6,362 nucleotides of DNA, taken from contig DAOVRE010000098.1 in the NCBI GenBank assembly GCA_030628305.1, positions 1-6,362 of the forward strand. Reading direction: 5' to 3'. This DNA is from Candidatus Heimdallarchaeota archaeon. GTDB lineage: Archaea; Asgardarchaeota; Heimdallarchaeia; Heimdallarchaeales; Heimdallarchaeaceae. The translations under genes were made by a program, and so were the position numbers. The notes under the pieces were generated by a model, which worked only from the letters and a program-made list of their open reading frames with translations, did not search any database and was not told where the DNA came from. Shown here piece by piece: positions 6,244 to 6,362 of this stretch. Each line of letters opens with the position of its first letter. Positions within the stretch are counted from its first letter, which is position 1.

Positions 6244-6362
6244 ATGTTAGAAAATGAAATTAAAGTAGCTATTGCTGGAGTAGGAACAATTGCATCTGGT
6301 TTAGTACAAGGTATTACTTATTTTGAAGAGCATCAAGATAAACGAAAAAATCTCTTGCATCC
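6244..6362 (+). CDS. Second inositol-3-phosphate synthase-like protein, partial (C-terminus beyond right edge)
   Basis: Only about 40 residues are visible, starting MLENEIKVAIAGVGTIASGL. They align without gaps for about 25 residues with the N-terminus of the preceding synthase: KVAIAGVGTIASGLVQGITYFEE against [23 protein letters not shown]. This places it in the inositol-3-phosphate synthase family, at its NAD-binding Rossmann motif. The copy is not a recent duplicate: roughly half the residues differ, and the usual Asn-Cys of GxGNCAS is Thr-Ile. The gene starts ten bases after the first synthase stop, with a good Shine-Dalgarno, so the two are co-transcribed. Whether it is a second active synthase, a partner subunit or an enzyme with another substrate cannot be judged without the catalytic half. 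Confidence 0.8.
   Translation, partial: MLENEIKVAIAGVGTIASGLVQGITYFEEHQDKRKNLLH

Overview
The window reads as AT-rich chromosomal DNA from an archaeon. The main evidence is a short eS17 ribosomal protein (72 aa), a family found in archaea and eukaryotes but not bacteria. TATA-like elements also sit about 25-35 bases before every start that has an upstream intergenic region, and a KaiC/RecA-type ATPase and a PIN-domain protein fit the same picture. A class II HMG-CoA reductase and an actinobacterial-style inositol-1-phosphate synthase are compatible with an Asgard (for example Heimdallarchaeia-like) genome. That finer placement is a guess from gene style, not something the sequence proves.

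Layout, left to right. On the minus strand: the first 346 codons of a class II HMG-CoA reductase, cut by the left edge (1-1039); eS17 (1088-1306); a single-domain KaiC-like ATPase (1384-2103); a 162-base intergenic region with a T-rich terminator, a promoter and a GC-rich palindrome; a 604-aa protein with an N-terminal PIN nuclease domain, a TPR-like helical middle and an unrecognised C-terminal domain (2266-4080); and an extended-SDR sugar-nucleotide epimerase/dehydratase-like protein (4135-5052). On the plus strand, leaving a shared divergent promoter region: a complete inositol-1-phosphate synthase (5151-6233). Ten bases later comes the start of a second, divergent copy of the same family, cut by the right edge (6244 onward). 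The longest stretch without a gene is 162 bases.

Functionally, three parts touch membrane lipid or glycoconjugate supply. HMG-CoA reductase makes mevalonate for the isoprenoid chains, the inositol phosphate synthase(s) make the polar head-group precursor, and the SDR protein probably reshapes a nucleotide sugar. The SDR and inositol genes share a back-to-back promoter and may be co-regulated. eS17, the KaiC-like ATPase and the PIN protein have no evident link to lipids and mostly carry their own promoters, so the window is probably a run of short transcription units rather than one operon. I see no mobile element, CRISPR array, tRNA or rRNA. The most unusual items are the tandem, non-identical inositol synthase genes, the long PIN fusion protein and the divergent promoter that corrects two start codons.
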